Of a DNA stretch of 49,794 nucleotides, positions 28,598 through 38,012 are shown piece after piece; the first letter of the stretch is position 1, and each line of letters opens with the position of its first letter. This DNA is from Myxococcales bacterium (GTDB taxonomy: Bacteria > Myxococcota_A > Polyangia > Polyangiales > Houyiibacteriaceae), in contig JAHBWH010000045.1 of NCBI GenBank assembly GCA_019637115.1, forward strand, positions 1 through 49,794. The letters are read 5' to 3'. Below the pieces are notes generated by a model. It had not been told where the DNA came from. It did no database searches and saw nothing but the letters and a program-made list of their open reading frames with translations. Position numbers and translations under genes: made by a program.

Positions 28598-30127
28598 GTG
28601 CGCTTCCTTCACTTTGCTCGTGTCCTCTTCCTCTCCACCGCGACCTCCCTCGTGCCCGCCTGCGGCGACGACGACGGGCCCGCCGACGCTGCGACCGACG
28701 CGGGCGGCGCGGGTGATGCGTCCGCCGACGCGGGGCCGACCGGCGATCGGTGGGTCACTCCCGCGTGCGAGTCCCCCGCCGGACCCTTCGCGCCGCTCTC
28801 GACGCGCTGCAACCAGATGGTGGACGCGGACGGGCGGGTCGCCATCCTCCGGGGCGTGAACGCGCGCGTCGAGGGCATCTTCGACGTCACCTTCGACGAC
28901 GGCCGCGAGCGATTGCAGCCGCTCGCGGACTTCGAGGCAGAGGACGCGACGCAGATGCGCGCGTTCGGCCTCAACGTGCTGCGCCTCCCCATCAACTGGT
29001 CCGCGGTCGAGCCCGAGGACACGGATCCGCCGACGTACGTCGACACCTACCTCGACGAGGTCGCGCGCGTCGTCGAGCTCTGCCGCGCGGCCGGGGTGCT
29101 CGTGCTGATCGACTTCCACCAGGACGCCTACTCGAAGGAGATCGGCGAGGACGGGGCCCCGCTCTGGGCGATCCAGCCGCCCCCCGACGAGCTGCTCGAG
29201 GGGCCCCTCACCGATCTCACCGAGCGGCGCCTGTCGGGGCAGGTCCTCCGCGCGTTCCGCACGTTCTTCGGCGACGACGAGCCTGGCCCCGCGCTCCGCG
29301 CGCGCTTCGCGGCGATGGCGGCGCATGTCGCGGGGTACTTCGCGGACGACGGCAACGTCGTCGGCTACGATCTCTACAACGAGCCCATCGGCAGCGACGA
29401 CGAGGTGCTGCGCCTGAACGTGCTCGTCGCGGAGGCGATCCGGGCGGTGAGCCCGCAGCTCGTCTTCTTCGAGCCGCCGGTGGTCGCGCGGAACCTCACG
29501 GATCGCTCGCGGACCCCCACGGCGCCGTTCCCCGTGCCTGGCGCGGTCTACGCGCCCCACGTCTACACGCTCTCGTTCATCGGGTCGGAGGAAGAGCGGC
29601 GGAACATGACGCGTGAGCGGCTGCTCACCGGCAACCGCAGCGCCGCGCGGGAGGCGGTCGCTTGGGGCACGCCGCTCTTCATCGGCGAGTACGGCTACGA
29701 CCCCGCCGGGATCCGCGCCGCCGACTACTACCTCTTCCAGCTCGACCTGCAGGACGAGCACACCGCGGGCTCCGCGGTCTGGCTCTGGAAGGAGCAGAGC
29801 CAGGACCGCTGGGGCTTCTTCGACGAGACCGAGGACGGCGGCTGGACCGTCCGCTCCGAGATGGTCGCGATCTTCGACCGGCCCTATCCGGAGCGCATCG
29901 CCGGCTGGCCCGAGGGGTGGCGCTGGGAGCTGGACGAGGCGCGCTTCACGCTGCGCTACATGGGTGACGCGAGCGTGTCGGCGCCCACGCTCCTCCACTT
30001 GCCGGCCGGCGAGTGGTCGATCACCTGCGACGGCGAGGGCGTGGAGACGACGCGCGACACGCTCGGCCGGGTGGAGGTGCCCTGCGTCGGCGTCGGCGCG
30101 CACGAGGTGATCGCCGCGCGTCGATGA
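28598..30127 (+). CDS. GH5-family glycoside hydrolase lipoprotein
   Basis: The 509-residue protein begins with a lipoprotein signal (FLSTATSLVPAC) and an Asp/Ala/Gly-rich linker. A TIM-barrel follows: ILRGVNARVEG, GLNVLRLPINWSAVEP, VLVLIDFHQDAYSKE, GYDLYNEP with the acid/base Glu near 263, and PLFIGEYGYD with the nucleophile Glu near 363. The FHQD and LYNEP forms are like endoglycoceramidases and related GH5 enzymes acting on glycolipids or glucans. A C-terminal beta domain follows. GTG at 28598 fits the start of the signal. Substrate specificity is inferred only from subfamily resemblance. Confidence 0.85.
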   Translation: MRFLHFARVLFLSTATSLVPACGDDDGPADAATDAGGAGDASADAGPTGDRWVTPACESPAGPFAPLSTRCNQMVDADGRVAILRGVNARVEGIFDVTFDDGRERLQPLADFEAEDATQMRAFGLNVLRLPINWSAVEPEDTDPPTYVDTYLDEVARVVELCRAAGVLVLIDFHQDAYSKEIGEDGAPLWAIQPPPDELLEGPLTDLTERRLSGQVLRAFRTFFGDDEPGPALRARFAAMAAHVAGYFADDGNVVGYDLYNEPIGSDDEVLRLNVLVAEAIRAVSPQLVFFEPPVVARNLTDRSRTPTAPFPVPGAVYAPHVYTLSFIGSEEERRNMTRERLLTGNRSAAREAVAWGTPLFIGEYGYDPAGIRAADYYLFQLDLQDEHTAGSAVWLWKEQSQDRWGFFDETEDGGWTVRSEMVAIFDRPYPERIAGWPEGWRWELDEARFTLRYMGDASVSAPTLLHLPAGEWSITCDGEGVETTRDTLGRVEVPCVGVGAHEVIAARR

Positions 30128-30136
30128 GCCGCGCGG

Positions 30137-30360
30137 CCGCTCAGCGAGGGACACGTGGGCGCCGTTGCCGTGCGTCGATGGCCGCTCAGCGAGAGACACG
30201 TGCGCCGTCGCCGCGCGTCGCTGAGGCGCGGAGCCGACGCCGCTCAGCGAGGACGCCGTTGCCGTGCGTCGCTGAGGCGCGCGGCCCGTCGAGCCCCTCT
30301 GCGAGGGCGCCGTTGTCGTCCGTGGCTGAGGCGCGCGGTCCGTCGCGAGCCGCCGCTCAG
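30137..30360. repeat. Five imperfect ~55-bp repeats between convergent genes
   Basis: Units begin with GCCGCTCAGCGAGG-like motifs at about 30137, 30181, 30238, 30290 and 30349. Each full unit pairs CTCAGCGA with TCGCTGAG, forming hairpins that could stop transcription from both sides. The last unit overlaps the stop codon of the SGNH gene. Confidence 0.8.
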
Positions 30361-32273
30361 CGAGGGCGCCGGGCACGTGGGCGGCGTCGCGTCCGCGCCG
30401 GCTCGGGCGCCGGCTCCTCGCTCGCGGGCTCGGCCGCGTCGTCGACCCCGTGCTCGGCCGCGTCGTCGGCGGCCTCCTCGGCTGCGTCCTCGGTCGGCTC
30501 CGCGGCGACGGGCTCCTCGATCTCGGCGTCGGGTGCCTCGACCTCGGGCGCGTCGGGCGCGAGGCGGGCCTCGTCGGGGTTCGCCTCGAGCCAGGCGGCG
30601 AAGCCCTGCAGCAGCGCGCGGTGGAAGGCGTCCGCGACGCGCTCGTAGCCCGAGGGCGTCATGTGGCGGAGGTCACCGGACGCCAGCCGCAGCCGCAGCC
30701 AACGGCCGATCGCGCCGTCTCCGCCCATGGCCGCGAAGGTGTCGAAGAAGGCGCAGCCCTCCGCCTCCGCGGCGGCGCGCTGCGCCTCCACGATCAGCGG
30801 GATGTTCGGCATCGTCACGATGCGCCCGCGGCTGTCGCGCTCGCCCTGATCGAGCGGCGAGAAGACGAGGCAGCCGAGGTCGTCGCGGCCACCGCGCATG
30901 CGCGCGATGACCTCCCGATACTCCGCCTCGTATCGCTCGCGCGTGAGGTTGTCTGGCGCCTCGTTGCCACCGAAGCCGAGCACGACGAGGTGCGTGCCTC
31001 GCATGGCGATCTGCCGGGCGACGTGCTCGGCGTCGAAGTTCAGCAGCCGGGCAGCGCGCGCGCCGACGAGCCCGAGCGAGTCGTAGACGACGCCGGGACC
31101 CTCTCGCTCGAGCGCGACGCCGTAGAGCCGCGGCTGTCCGCCACCCGCGAAGCGCAGATCCAGGGTGTGCGGGCCGTCCTCAGCCGTGACGTGCAGCACG
31201 TCGTCCTCGGGGGTCGCGCCGCGGGTCGAGAAGACCACCCACTCCCCGTCGTCGAGGCGCCACGCCATGTCCCCGCCGCGCTCGTGGCGCTGGAAGTAGA
31301 TCGAGAAGCGCGAGACCGAGCCGCCGACCGAGCCGCGCTCGGCGGTGCCGAAGTGCGCGGTCGCGCCCGGACGCGCGCGATATTGGATGCCGCCGAAGCC
31401 GTACCAGCCGCTCGAGTCGTGGTTGCGCGTGATCTCGCGCAGCTGCCACGCCTCGCTCGCCCGGTGCGTCACGTCGCGGTGCCGGTAGGGCAGGTAGCCC
31501 TTCGCGACGAGGATGAAGCCGTGCCCCGCGTCTCCGAACCGCCGCTGCAAGCGGCGGCGCATCGTGGCGGTGATGTGATCGGTCGCGATGCTCGAGTCGC
31601 CCCAATGCGAGATCCGCGTGACGGCGCCAGGCTCGCGGCGGGCGGTGCGCGCGAGCTGCGCGTAGAAGGGCGCCATGCCGCGACCGGTCGGATCCTCGAT
31701 CGCGACGGGGGCGTCCTCGTACTCGCTAGGGGAAATGCGCAGGCGCGGCCCCTCGGGGGTCTCGTCGATCACCGGCGCGACGACTTCGTCTCCGTCGTCG
31801 TCGTCGGGCTCGACCGTGGCGCGAGGGCGGGCAGCGCCGGCGGTGCCACCGAACGCGTAGGCCTCGTCGGCGGGCTCGAAGAGGCTCGACAGAGGGATCG
31901 GATCGCCTGGGGTCCACGGCCGGAACCGATGCAGCCAAGGGATCACGTAGGTCAGCGCGGCGACGAGGGAGAGCGCCAGCGCGACCTGGGCGAGGTGCCG
32001 GAGCGCGCGCGCTGACTCGGCGTCGGCGTTGGCGTCGGTCGGCGCGTCGAGGCCTCCACTCGTGCTCGGGGAGGGCGTCGTGACCTCGGAGCTCGCCGCG
32101 CCGTCGCCGACGGGCTCGCCCGACGCGAGCCGTGCTTCTTCGTCGTCGCGCCGCACGTCGGAGCGGCCCCCGCGCTGCGGCTCCGCGCGGTCCGCGTCGC
32201 GCGGGTCGCGCGTCGCCGCGTCGCGGGTGGCGCGCTCGCGGGAGGCTCGGCGGCTCTTGGGCGGACGGGTCAT
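30357..32273 (-). CDS. SGNH/GDSL hydrolase-like O-acetylation partner
   Basis: This 638-residue protein has a basic N-terminus, one helix (VALALSLVAALTYVIPWL) and an extracytoplasmic SGNH-type domain: HWGDSSIATD near 223, FGGNE near 435 and DLRHMT near 534 correspond to blocks I, III and V. A disordered Glu/Ala/Pro-rich tail ends in basic residues. It follows the MBOAT gene by a TGATG overlap, so it is the periplasmic partner of that acyltransferase, as in AlgJ/AlgX- and DltD-type pairs. It probably transfers or removes an acetyl group on a cell-surface polysaccharide. The substrate is unknown. Confidence 0.83.
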   Translation of the reverse strand: MTRPPKSRRASRERATRDAATRDPRDADRAEPQRGGRSDVRRDDEEARLASGEPVGDGAASSEVTTPSPSTSGGLDAPTDANADAESARALRHLAQVALALSLVAALTYVIPWLHRFRPWTPGDPIPLSSLFEPADEAYAFGGTAGAARPRATVEPDDDDGDEVVAPVIDETPEGPRLRISPSEYEDAPVAIEDPTGRGMAPFYAQLARTARREPGAVTRISHWGDSSIATDHITATMRRRLQRRFGDAGHGFILVAKGYLPYRHRDVTHRASEAWQLREITRNHDSSGWYGFGGIQYRARPGATAHFGTAERGSVGGSVSRFSIYFQRHERGGDMAWRLDDGEWVVFSTRGATPEDDVLHVTAEDGPHTLDLRFAGGGQPRLYGVALEREGPGVVYDSLGLVGARAARLLNFDAEHVARQIAMRGTHLVVLGFGGNEAPDNLTRERYEAEYREVIARMRGGRDDLGCLVFSPLDQGERDSRGRIVTMPNIPLIVEAQRAAAEAEGCAFFDTFAAMGGDGAIGRWLRLRLASGDLRHMTPSGYERVADAFHRALLQGFAAWLEANPDEARLAPDAPEVEAPDAEIEEPVAAEPTEDAAEEAADDAAEHGVDDAAEPASEEPAPEPARTRRRPRARRPR

Positions 32274-33799
32274 CAGAACTGGAAGTAGATGTACGGCACG
32301 ACCTCGGACGAGGCGACCAGGCTGAGGAGGCCCGCCGCGAGCGCGAGGGCGAGTCCCTGGGCGGGGGCGGGTAGGCGGATGAAGAACGCCTCGACGCTGC
32401 GGAACCATCTCGCGGGCGCGAAGTGCGCGGCGAAGGTGGCGAACAACATCAGCCAGAGCCCCCAGGTGATTTGCAGCACCGAGGTCGCGGTCGCCAGCTG
32501 CTCGGGATCGAGACCCGGTCCCGTGAGGTGTCGCCAGAGCAGCGCGGCGCCGCCGGTGATTCGGTCGGCGACCGCCTCGGCGTTCTCCATGCTGCTCGCG
32601 CGGAAGAGGATGCGGCTGAAGACCACGAACTGGAGGCAGAGGAAGACCTTGCCGACGTGGATCGCGACGGGATCGCGGCGCTCCTCCCCTCGGCCAACCT
32701 TCTTGGGCCGGCGCCAGCGCAGCACGAAGCGATGCAGCACCATCGCGCCCGCTTGTAGCAGCGCGTACCAGAAGAAGATGGTGAAGTTCTGCCACCAGCC
32801 GTGCCAGATGCCGACGAGGAACATCGTGAGGCCGAGGTTGAAGTAGGCGCGGATCGGGCCGACGCGAGATCCGCCGAGCGGGAAGTAGAGGTAGTCCCGC
32901 AGCCAGCGGCTCAGGGTCATGTGCCAGCGGCGCCAGAAGTCTGCGGGGCTGGTCGCTTGATAGGGGCGCTCGAAGTTCTCGGGGAGGTCGAGGCCCATCA
33001 GCATCCCCGAGCCCCGCGCGACGTCGGTGTACCCGCTGAAGTCGCAGTAGAGCTGCATCGTGAAGCCGTAGAGGCCGACGACGACCTCGACGCCCGAGTA
33101 CATCTCCGGCTGATCGAAGACGCGATCGACCAGGTTGAGCGCGAGGTAGTCGGCGATCGCGAGTTTCTTCACGATGCCCGTCGCGATGAGGAAGAGCCCG
33201 CGGCTGACGCGCTCGGCGTCGACCCGCGCGCGCGACTCGAGCTGCGGCAAGAGCTCGCTGGCGCGCACGATCGGGCCGGCGACGAGCTGCGGGAAGTACG
33301 TCACGAAGGCCGCGAAACTGATGAAGGAGCGGGCAGGACGGAGGGTGCCGCGGTAGATGTCGATCGTGTAGGAGAGCGTCTGGAAGGTGTAGAAGCTGAT
33401 CCCGACCGGCAGCGCCGCGCGCAGGAGCGGGAGGCTCGCGTCGAGGCCGAGACCCTGGAGGGCCTCGCCGATCTCGAGCGCGAAGAAATTGTAGTACTTG
33501 AAGGTGAAGAGCAGGCCGAGGTTGCCGGTCAGGCTCACCGCGAGCCAGGCGCGCCTCGCGCGCGCGGACGTCGCTCGGTGGATCCGAGCCCCCGCGACGA
33601 AGTCGAGGGTGGTGGATCCCAAGATGAGGAGCAGGTACTTGGCGTTCCACGCGGCGTAGAAGACGCAGCTCGCCGCGAAGATGAAGCCGAGGCGCTCGAG
33701 GAAGCTCGTGACGCGGCGCCGCTCGAGCGCCGCGAGCGCCCACCAGGTCGCGACCGCGAGGCTCAGGAAGAGCAGGTAGTCGAGGCTGTGGAAGAGCAT
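32273..33799 (-). CDS. MBOAT-family membrane O-acyltransferase (AlgI-like)
   Basis: A 508-residue membrane protein that would carry acetyl groups from cytoplasmic acetyl-CoA across the membrane for O-acetylation of polysaccharides. Conserved sequence is clear: FKYYNFF, LPVGISFYTFQTLSYTID, YFPQLVAGPIVR, DFWRRWHMTLSRWLRDYLYF and IWHGW near 330 with the active His. Eleven or more helices fit. The SGNH partner overlaps it at its stop codon (TGATG). The pairing is typical of alginate and similar acetylation systems, but no polysaccharide synthase lies nearby. Confidence 0.93.
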   Translation of the reverse strand: MLFHSLDYLLFLSLAVATWWALAALERRRVTSFLERLGFIFAASCVFYAAWNAKYLLLILGSTTLDFVAGARIHRATSARARRAWLAVSLTGNLGLLFTFKYYNFFALEIGEALQGLGLDASLPLLRAALPVGISFYTFQTLSYTIDIYRGTLRPARSFISFAAFVTYFPQLVAGPIVRASELLPQLESRARVDAERVSRGLFLIATGIVKKLAIADYLALNLVDRVFDQPEMYSGVEVVVGLYGFTMQLYCDFSGYTDVARGSGMLMGLDLPENFERPYQATSPADFWRRWHMTLSRWLRDYLYFPLGGSRVGPIRAYFNLGLTMFLVGIWHGWWQNFTIFFWYALLQAGAMVLHRFVLRWRRPKKVGRGEERRDPVAIHVGKVFLCLQFVVFSRILFRASSMENAEAVADRITGGAALLWRHLTGPGLDPEQLATATSVLQITWGLWLMLFATFAAHFAPARWFRSVEAFFIRLPAPAQGLALALAAGLLSLVASSEVVPYIYFQF

Positions 33800-33869
33800 G
33801 CGGCCGCCGGGACGGCCGCGTGATAGCGCTTGAAGCGCCAGTGTCGAACGGGCCGGCTCCCGAGGGGCG

Positions 33870-33921
33870 GCGCGGACGACGAGCGCGGACGACGAGCGCG
33901 GACGACGACCGCAGACGACGA
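33870..33921. repeat. Four tandem 13-mers (GCGCGGACGACGA)
   Basis: Three perfect copies and one with two changes lie just after the MATE gene, read on its strand, and before the MBOAT gene. Confidence 0.9.
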
Positions 33922-33929
33922 TGTGTGGC

Positions 33930-35306
33930 TCAGACCTGCATGGTCTTCCACCCGCCCCGCCGCAGCTCGGCGACGAAGGCGAGCGTGAGGAGCTGGCGGT
34001 AGACGATCTGAGCGACCCAGATGGCCACGAGGCCGAGCCCGAGCACGGGGCCGACCAGCCACGCGGCGGGCAAGAAGAGCAGCCACTGCGCGGAGGTCGA
34101 GATGAGCATCACGCGCTTGGTCGCGCCCGCGCCGACCATCGCGTTCATCAGCACCGTGCCGACGGTGTCGAGCGCCAAGAAGAGCGCGACGAGGCGCATC
34201 GGCCAAGCCGCGAGCGCGAGCGTCGCGGGGTCGTGGAGGAAGATCCGCAGGAGCAGCTCGGGGGCGAGGATGGCGGGGACGGAGAGGAGCCCGACGACCG
34301 TCGACGCGAGGCGCACCACGTCCCAGATCCAGCGCTCCGCGTCCTCGGGGTCGCGCCGGCCGAGCGCCTGACCGACGAGCGAAGCGGCGGCCAGCCCGAA
34401 GCCCAGGCCGGGGAGGATCGCGACGAGCATCAGGTCGAGGATGACCTTGCTGGCGGCGAGCTCCGAGGTCCCGACGCGCCCGATGATGCTCATCAAGACC
34501 GTCATCCCTCCGGCGAAGAAGAGCTGCTGCAGGCCCGAGGGGGTCGACACCCGGATCATCGTGCCGAGGGTGTCGCGGTCGGGCAGCGCGCGGAGGAAGC
34601 CCGCGCCGCGCGCGTGCTTCAGGCCGAGGCCGAAGTAGCAGAGGGTGCCGAGCCAGGTCGCGATGGCCGACGCGAGGCCAGCCCCCGTCGCGCCGAGCGC
34701 CGGGGCGCCGAGGTTGCCGTAGATCAGCACCCAGTTGAGCGTGATGTTCGCGACGTGCATCACGACGAGCGTGCTCATGTAGAGCATGCTCCGGTCGATC
34801 GCGTTCCAGTAGCCGCGGAACGAGAAGTTGATGCCCATCGCGGCCATCGCGATCAGCCGCACCTGCAGATAGGGCGTGCCGTCGCGGAGCACCGCGGGGT
34901 CGTCGTTGACGAGCGCGAAGAGGTGGGGCGCCAGGCCGATGAGCGCGATCGACAGCGGCACCCCGACGCAGACCGCGAGCACGATGCCGCCGTTGAGCGG
35001 CACGGCGGTCTCCTCGGGCCGCGCTTCACCGACGCGGCGCGAAGCCATCGCCTGCACCCCCGCCGAGAGCCCGAGGATGAACGCCGTCAGCAGGAAGTTG
35101 AGGAACGACCCGAGCCCGACCGCGGCGAGCGCGACGTCCCCGAGGCTCGCGACCATCCCCGTGTCGACGAGGTTGAGCACGTTCTGCGAGACCATGCCGC
35201 CGCAGATCGGCAACGCGAGCCGGAGGATCCGGCGTCGCCGCTCGCGCGCGTCGGTGATGCGCCCGGCCGCCGCGCGACCGAGCGAGGCGGGAGGAGGCGC
35301 GCTCAT
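33930..35306 (-). CDS. MATE-family efflux transporter
   Basis: A 458-residue protein with about twelve helices in two six-helix halves. Family features include LPICGGMVSQNVLNLVDTGMVASLGDVALAAVGLG near the N-terminus, ATGAGLASAIATW at mid-protein, and TPSGLQQLFFAGG opening the second half. MATE carriers export cationic drugs or metabolites using Na+ or H+. The ATG overlaps the stop of the lipoprotein gene upstream in an ATGA arrangement. No clear substrate hint is present. Confidence 0.9.
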   Translation of the reverse strand: MSAPPPASLGRAAAGRITDARERRRRILRLALPICGGMVSQNVLNLVDTGMVASLGDVALAAVGLGSFLNFLLTAFILGLSAGVQAMASRRVGEARPEETAVPLNGGIVLAVCVGVPLSIALIGLAPHLFALVNDDPAVLRDGTPYLQVRLIAMAAMGINFSFRGYWNAIDRSMLYMSTLVVMHVANITLNWVLIYGNLGAPALGATGAGLASAIATWLGTLCYFGLGLKHARGAGFLRALPDRDTLGTMIRVSTPSGLQQLFFAGGMTVLMSIIGRVGTSELAASKVILDLMLVAILPGLGFGLAAASLVGQALGRRDPEDAERWIWDVVRLASTVVGLLSVPAILAPELLLRIFLHDPATLALAAWPMRLVALFLALDTVGTVLMNAMVGAGATKRVMLISTSAQWLLFLPAAWLVGPVLGLGLVAIWVAQIVYRQLLTLAFVAELRRGGWKTMQV

Positions 35307-35896
35307 GACCCTCGGAGCTCGAGGTGGAGCACGGGCTCCTCGTCGGCGGGCTCCTCGTCCGCTTCGCGCGGCGCCTCGTCTCGCGTTTCGTCGGTGCGGG
35401 GCGCCGAGCGGAGCATCAACTCGAGGGCGTCGCGCACGCGCGAGAGCCGACCCGTCGCCTCGAGGTCCGCGTGCTCTTCCCAGATCTCGGAGCGCGCGTC
35501 GCCGACGCGGAGCTTCAGCCACGCGCGGGCGCGCGTGAGGCCGGGGTCGGGGAGGTCGTCGGCGGCCTCCTGAGCCCAGCCGCGGAGGTCGCGCACGAGA
35601 CGGAGCAACGAGAGGACGGCGCCTTCGTCGACCTGGTACGCGGCGGTCTCTGCGGCGTCGTCGCTCGGCGTCCCGTCGAGCGAAGGGTCGGCGGCGGCGA
35701 AGCCAGGCCGCCAGACGCGGCGCACGACCCGGCCGTCTCCCGTGACGACGATCTCGCGCGCGCCGAGCGCGGCGCCACCGCGCTCCTCCCACCGCAGCTC
35801 GAAGTCAGCGGGCGCGCGCTCCCGGGCGCCGTCGAGCGCGCGCTGCATCGGGTGGGCACACGACGCCAAGGCGATGCAGAGGAGGAGCGTTCGCAC
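35303..35896 (-). CDS. Predicted lipoprotein, unknown function
   Basis: A 197-residue protein with a short type II signal (MRTLLLCIALASC) and lipobox ALASC. The mature part is mixed alpha/beta and acidic: FELRWEERGG, EIVVTGDGRVVRRVWRPG, then LLRLVRDLRGW and an Asp/Glu-rich C-terminal region. I do not recognise a family. Its stop codon overlaps the MATE start (ATGA), so the two are co-translated. Confidence 0.7.
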   Translation of the reverse strand: MRTLLLCIALASCAHPMQRALDGARERAPADFELRWEERGGAALGAREIVVTGDGRVVRRVWRPGFAAADPSLDGTPSDDAAETAAYQVDEGAVLSLLRLVRDLRGWAQEAADDLPDPGLTRARAWLKLRVGDARSEIWEEHADLEATGRLSRVRDALELMLRSAPRTDETRDEAPREADEEPADEEPVLHLELRGS

Positions 35897-36061
35897 GGCG
35901 GATGCTTACCACAGCGCGGCGCAGCGCGCTCAACGCCGCGCGCGTGGTGGGTCACGACGGTCCGAGCTGACGCGTGGGGCGAGGGACGCCCGCGTAGCCG
36001 GTGAACGTGAGGGGCGAGCGTGGTGGTCGCGGTGGTGGGTCGCGATGGCTGGTGTGGTCGC

Positions 36062-36928
36062 TCAAGGGGCGTCCGCGCGCTCCGTGAACGTGAGGATGAC
36101 CCGTACCCGGCCTGGGGATGCGCCCTCGTAGCGCGCCCGCCCGAGCGCCTGGGTCACGCAACGTGGGCCGCGATCGTCGGCCACGGTGTTGCGCCGCACC
36201 GTGGCTTGGCCACGACCTCCGCGCGCGAGCCGCAGGTCGATCTCCATCTCGCCGGCGGGCGATTGCCTCCTGGCGGCCTTGCGGCGGCAGTCGAGAAGCG
36301 CGGGGATGGTCGCGCGGATCGTCCGATGGACGGCCTGGAGCTGCGCGTCGTCCGCGCCGACGACGCGGAAGGAGATGAGGCCGTCGGGGGTGCCGCCGCG
36401 CGCCTCGCGCTGCCCGTCGGCGCTCGTGGTCACCTCGGCCGTGTCTTCGACCGCGCGGCGCTCGCGCGTGCGCTCGACGCCGTCGGCGGCGCTGTTGTCG
36501 AAGTCCAGGACGACGAAGGCCGAGCCGGGGGGCCGCAGCGAAGCGTAGTTCGCGGCCCGCAGCGCGCGCAGCACGCACGTCGTGAGGGGGCGATCGTTCA
36601 GCTCGTCGCGCGCGACCTCCACGCGACCGCCGCCGGGTCGGAGCTCGATGTTGAGGCGCAGCCGGCCGCGGACGGTCGGCGACTGCTCGGTGCGCTCGCG
36701 ATAGCAGCGGCGGACGTCGCCGATCTTGCTGCCGACGACCGCGCCGATCTCGCCGAGCTTGACGGAGCCCGTCGCGGGGCCGCTCTCGAGCGACATGCGC
36801 ACGTCGGCGGTCGCGGTGATGCGCGCCTCGCCTTGCTCGATGTTCTGCGCGGCGGCGAGCGCGGGCAGGGCGAGGGGCAGCGCGAGGACCAGGGCGAAAT
36901 GGGGTCGGCGGAGGGTCACGATCGACAT
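36062..36928 (-). CDS. Secreted protein with two AgmX/PglI-type domains
   Basis: A 288-residue exported protein (signal FALVLALPLALPALAAAQ) with two copies of a TonB-like repeat: IGDVRRCYRERTEQ, VRGRLRLNIELRPGG and CVLRALRAANYA, then LDCRRKAARRQSPAGEMEIDL and CVTQALGRARYEG. Each copy keeps the pair of cysteines typical of the AgmX/PglI C-terminal domain common in myxobacteria. In other species such domains occur on motility-linked and envelope proteins, but the role here is unknown. The ATG at 36928 starts the signal sequence. Confidence 0.72.
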   Translation of the reverse strand: MSIVTLRRPHFALVLALPLALPALAAAQNIEQGEARITATADVRMSLESGPATGSVKLGEIGAVVGSKIGDVRRCYRERTEQSPTVRGRLRLNIELRPGGGRVEVARDELNDRPLTTCVLRALRAANYASLRPPGSAFVVLDFDNSAADGVERTRERRAVEDTAEVTTSADGQREARGGTPDGLISFRVVGADDAQLQAVHRTIRATIPALLDCRRKAARRQSPAGEMEIDLRLARGGRGQATVRRNTVADDRGPRCVTQALGRARYEGASPGRVRVILTFTERADAP

Positions 36929-37187
36929 GATGCCGGATGGGACGCGCGGGTGCGGTGTTTTGTTCGCCGCGCGCTCTGCGCACCCGCGGTGCCTCGCCCG
37001 CCTCCCTTGGGCGCTCTCTCGGGGCCAAAGTCCCGAGCGCCTCGACGTCGCGCTCGACGCGCATCGGCTCGTCCTTCCGGCGAGTCTCGAGCGCCGCGCG
37101 AGGCTGCTCACGTGTGGGGGTTGACCCCAGGCGTGTCAGCGCGTTTGGTCGCGCGCGCTCGCGCACCAGCGCGGCAAGGAGATTGGA

Positions 37188-37946
37188 ATGAACATCCAAG
37201 GCGCATCAGTGCTCGTGACCGGAGGCGCCTCCGGGCTCGGCGAGGCCACCGTGCGGAAGCTCGTCTCGCAGGGGGCGAAGGCCGTCATCGTCGACATGAA
37301 CGTCGAGAAGGGCGAGGCGCTCGCCAAGGAGCTCGGCGCGGTCTTCGTGAAGACCGACGTCTCGAAGGCCGACGAGGTCCAGGCCGCCGTCGCGGCAGCG
37401 AAGGGGCTCGCGCCGCTCCGCGTCGCCGTGAACTGCGCGGGCGTCGGCTGGGCGGCGCGCACGCTGAAGAAAGACGGCACGCCGCACGACTTCGACCTCT
37501 TCAAGAAGGTCATCGAGGTCAACCTCGTGGGCACCTTCAACGTGCTCCGCCTGGCGGCGAGCGCGATGAGCACCAACGAGCCCGTGCGTGGCGAGCGGGG
37601 CGTCATCGTGAACACCGCTTCGATCGCGGCGTTCGATGGCCAGATCGGCCAGGCGGCGTACGCGGCCTCGAAGGGCGGGGTCGTCGGGATGACCCTCCCC
37701 GTCGCCCGCGACCTCGCGCCGCTCGGCATCCGCGTGATGACGATCGCGCCGGGGACCTTCGACACGCCGATGCTCGCGGGCCTGCCCGAAGAGGTCCGCG
37801 CCGCCCTGGCCGCGGGCATCCCGAACCCGGCGCGGCTCGGCGATCCGGCGGAGTACGGCGCGCTCGTCGCGCACATCGTCGAGAACGGCTACCTCAACGC
37901 CGAGGTGATCCGGCTCGACGGCGCGCTCCGCATGCCGCCCAAATGA
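37188..37946 (+). CDS. SDR dehydrogenase, 3-hydroxyacyl-CoA dehydrogenase type-2-like
   Basis: The 252-residue protein is a classical short-chain dehydrogenase: TGGASGLG (NAD-binding, near 11-18), D at the end of strand 2 (IVDMN), NCAG near 84, Ser in [10 protein letters not shown], and YAASKGG with catalytic Tyr and Lys. The C-terminal run of [20 protein letters not shown] and [12 protein letters not shown] matches type-2 hydroxyacyl-CoA dehydrogenases (HSD17B10-like) that act in isoleucine and branched fatty-acid breakdown. AGGAG lies 8 nt upstream of the ATG. A LysR gene follows in the same direction, 128 bp after the stop, and may regulate it. Confidence 0.88.
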   Translation: MNIQGASVLVTGGASGLGEATVRKLVSQGAKAVIVDMNVEKGEALAKELGAVFVKTDVSKADEVQAAVAAAKGLAPLRVAVNCAGVGWAARTLKKDGTPHDFDLFKKVIEVNLVGTFNVLRLAASAMSTNEPVRGERGVIVNTASIAAFDGQIGQAAYAASKGGVVGMTLPVARDLAPLGIRVMTIAPGTFDTPMLAGLPEEVRAALAAGIPNPARLGDPAEYGALVAHIVENGYLNAEVIRLDGALRMPPK

Positions 37947-38012
37947 GGGAGCGCCGCCCGCGACGGCCTCCGCCAGCGGCGGAGGCCGCGCGGAGTGGGC
38001 GGCGCCGCCAAG

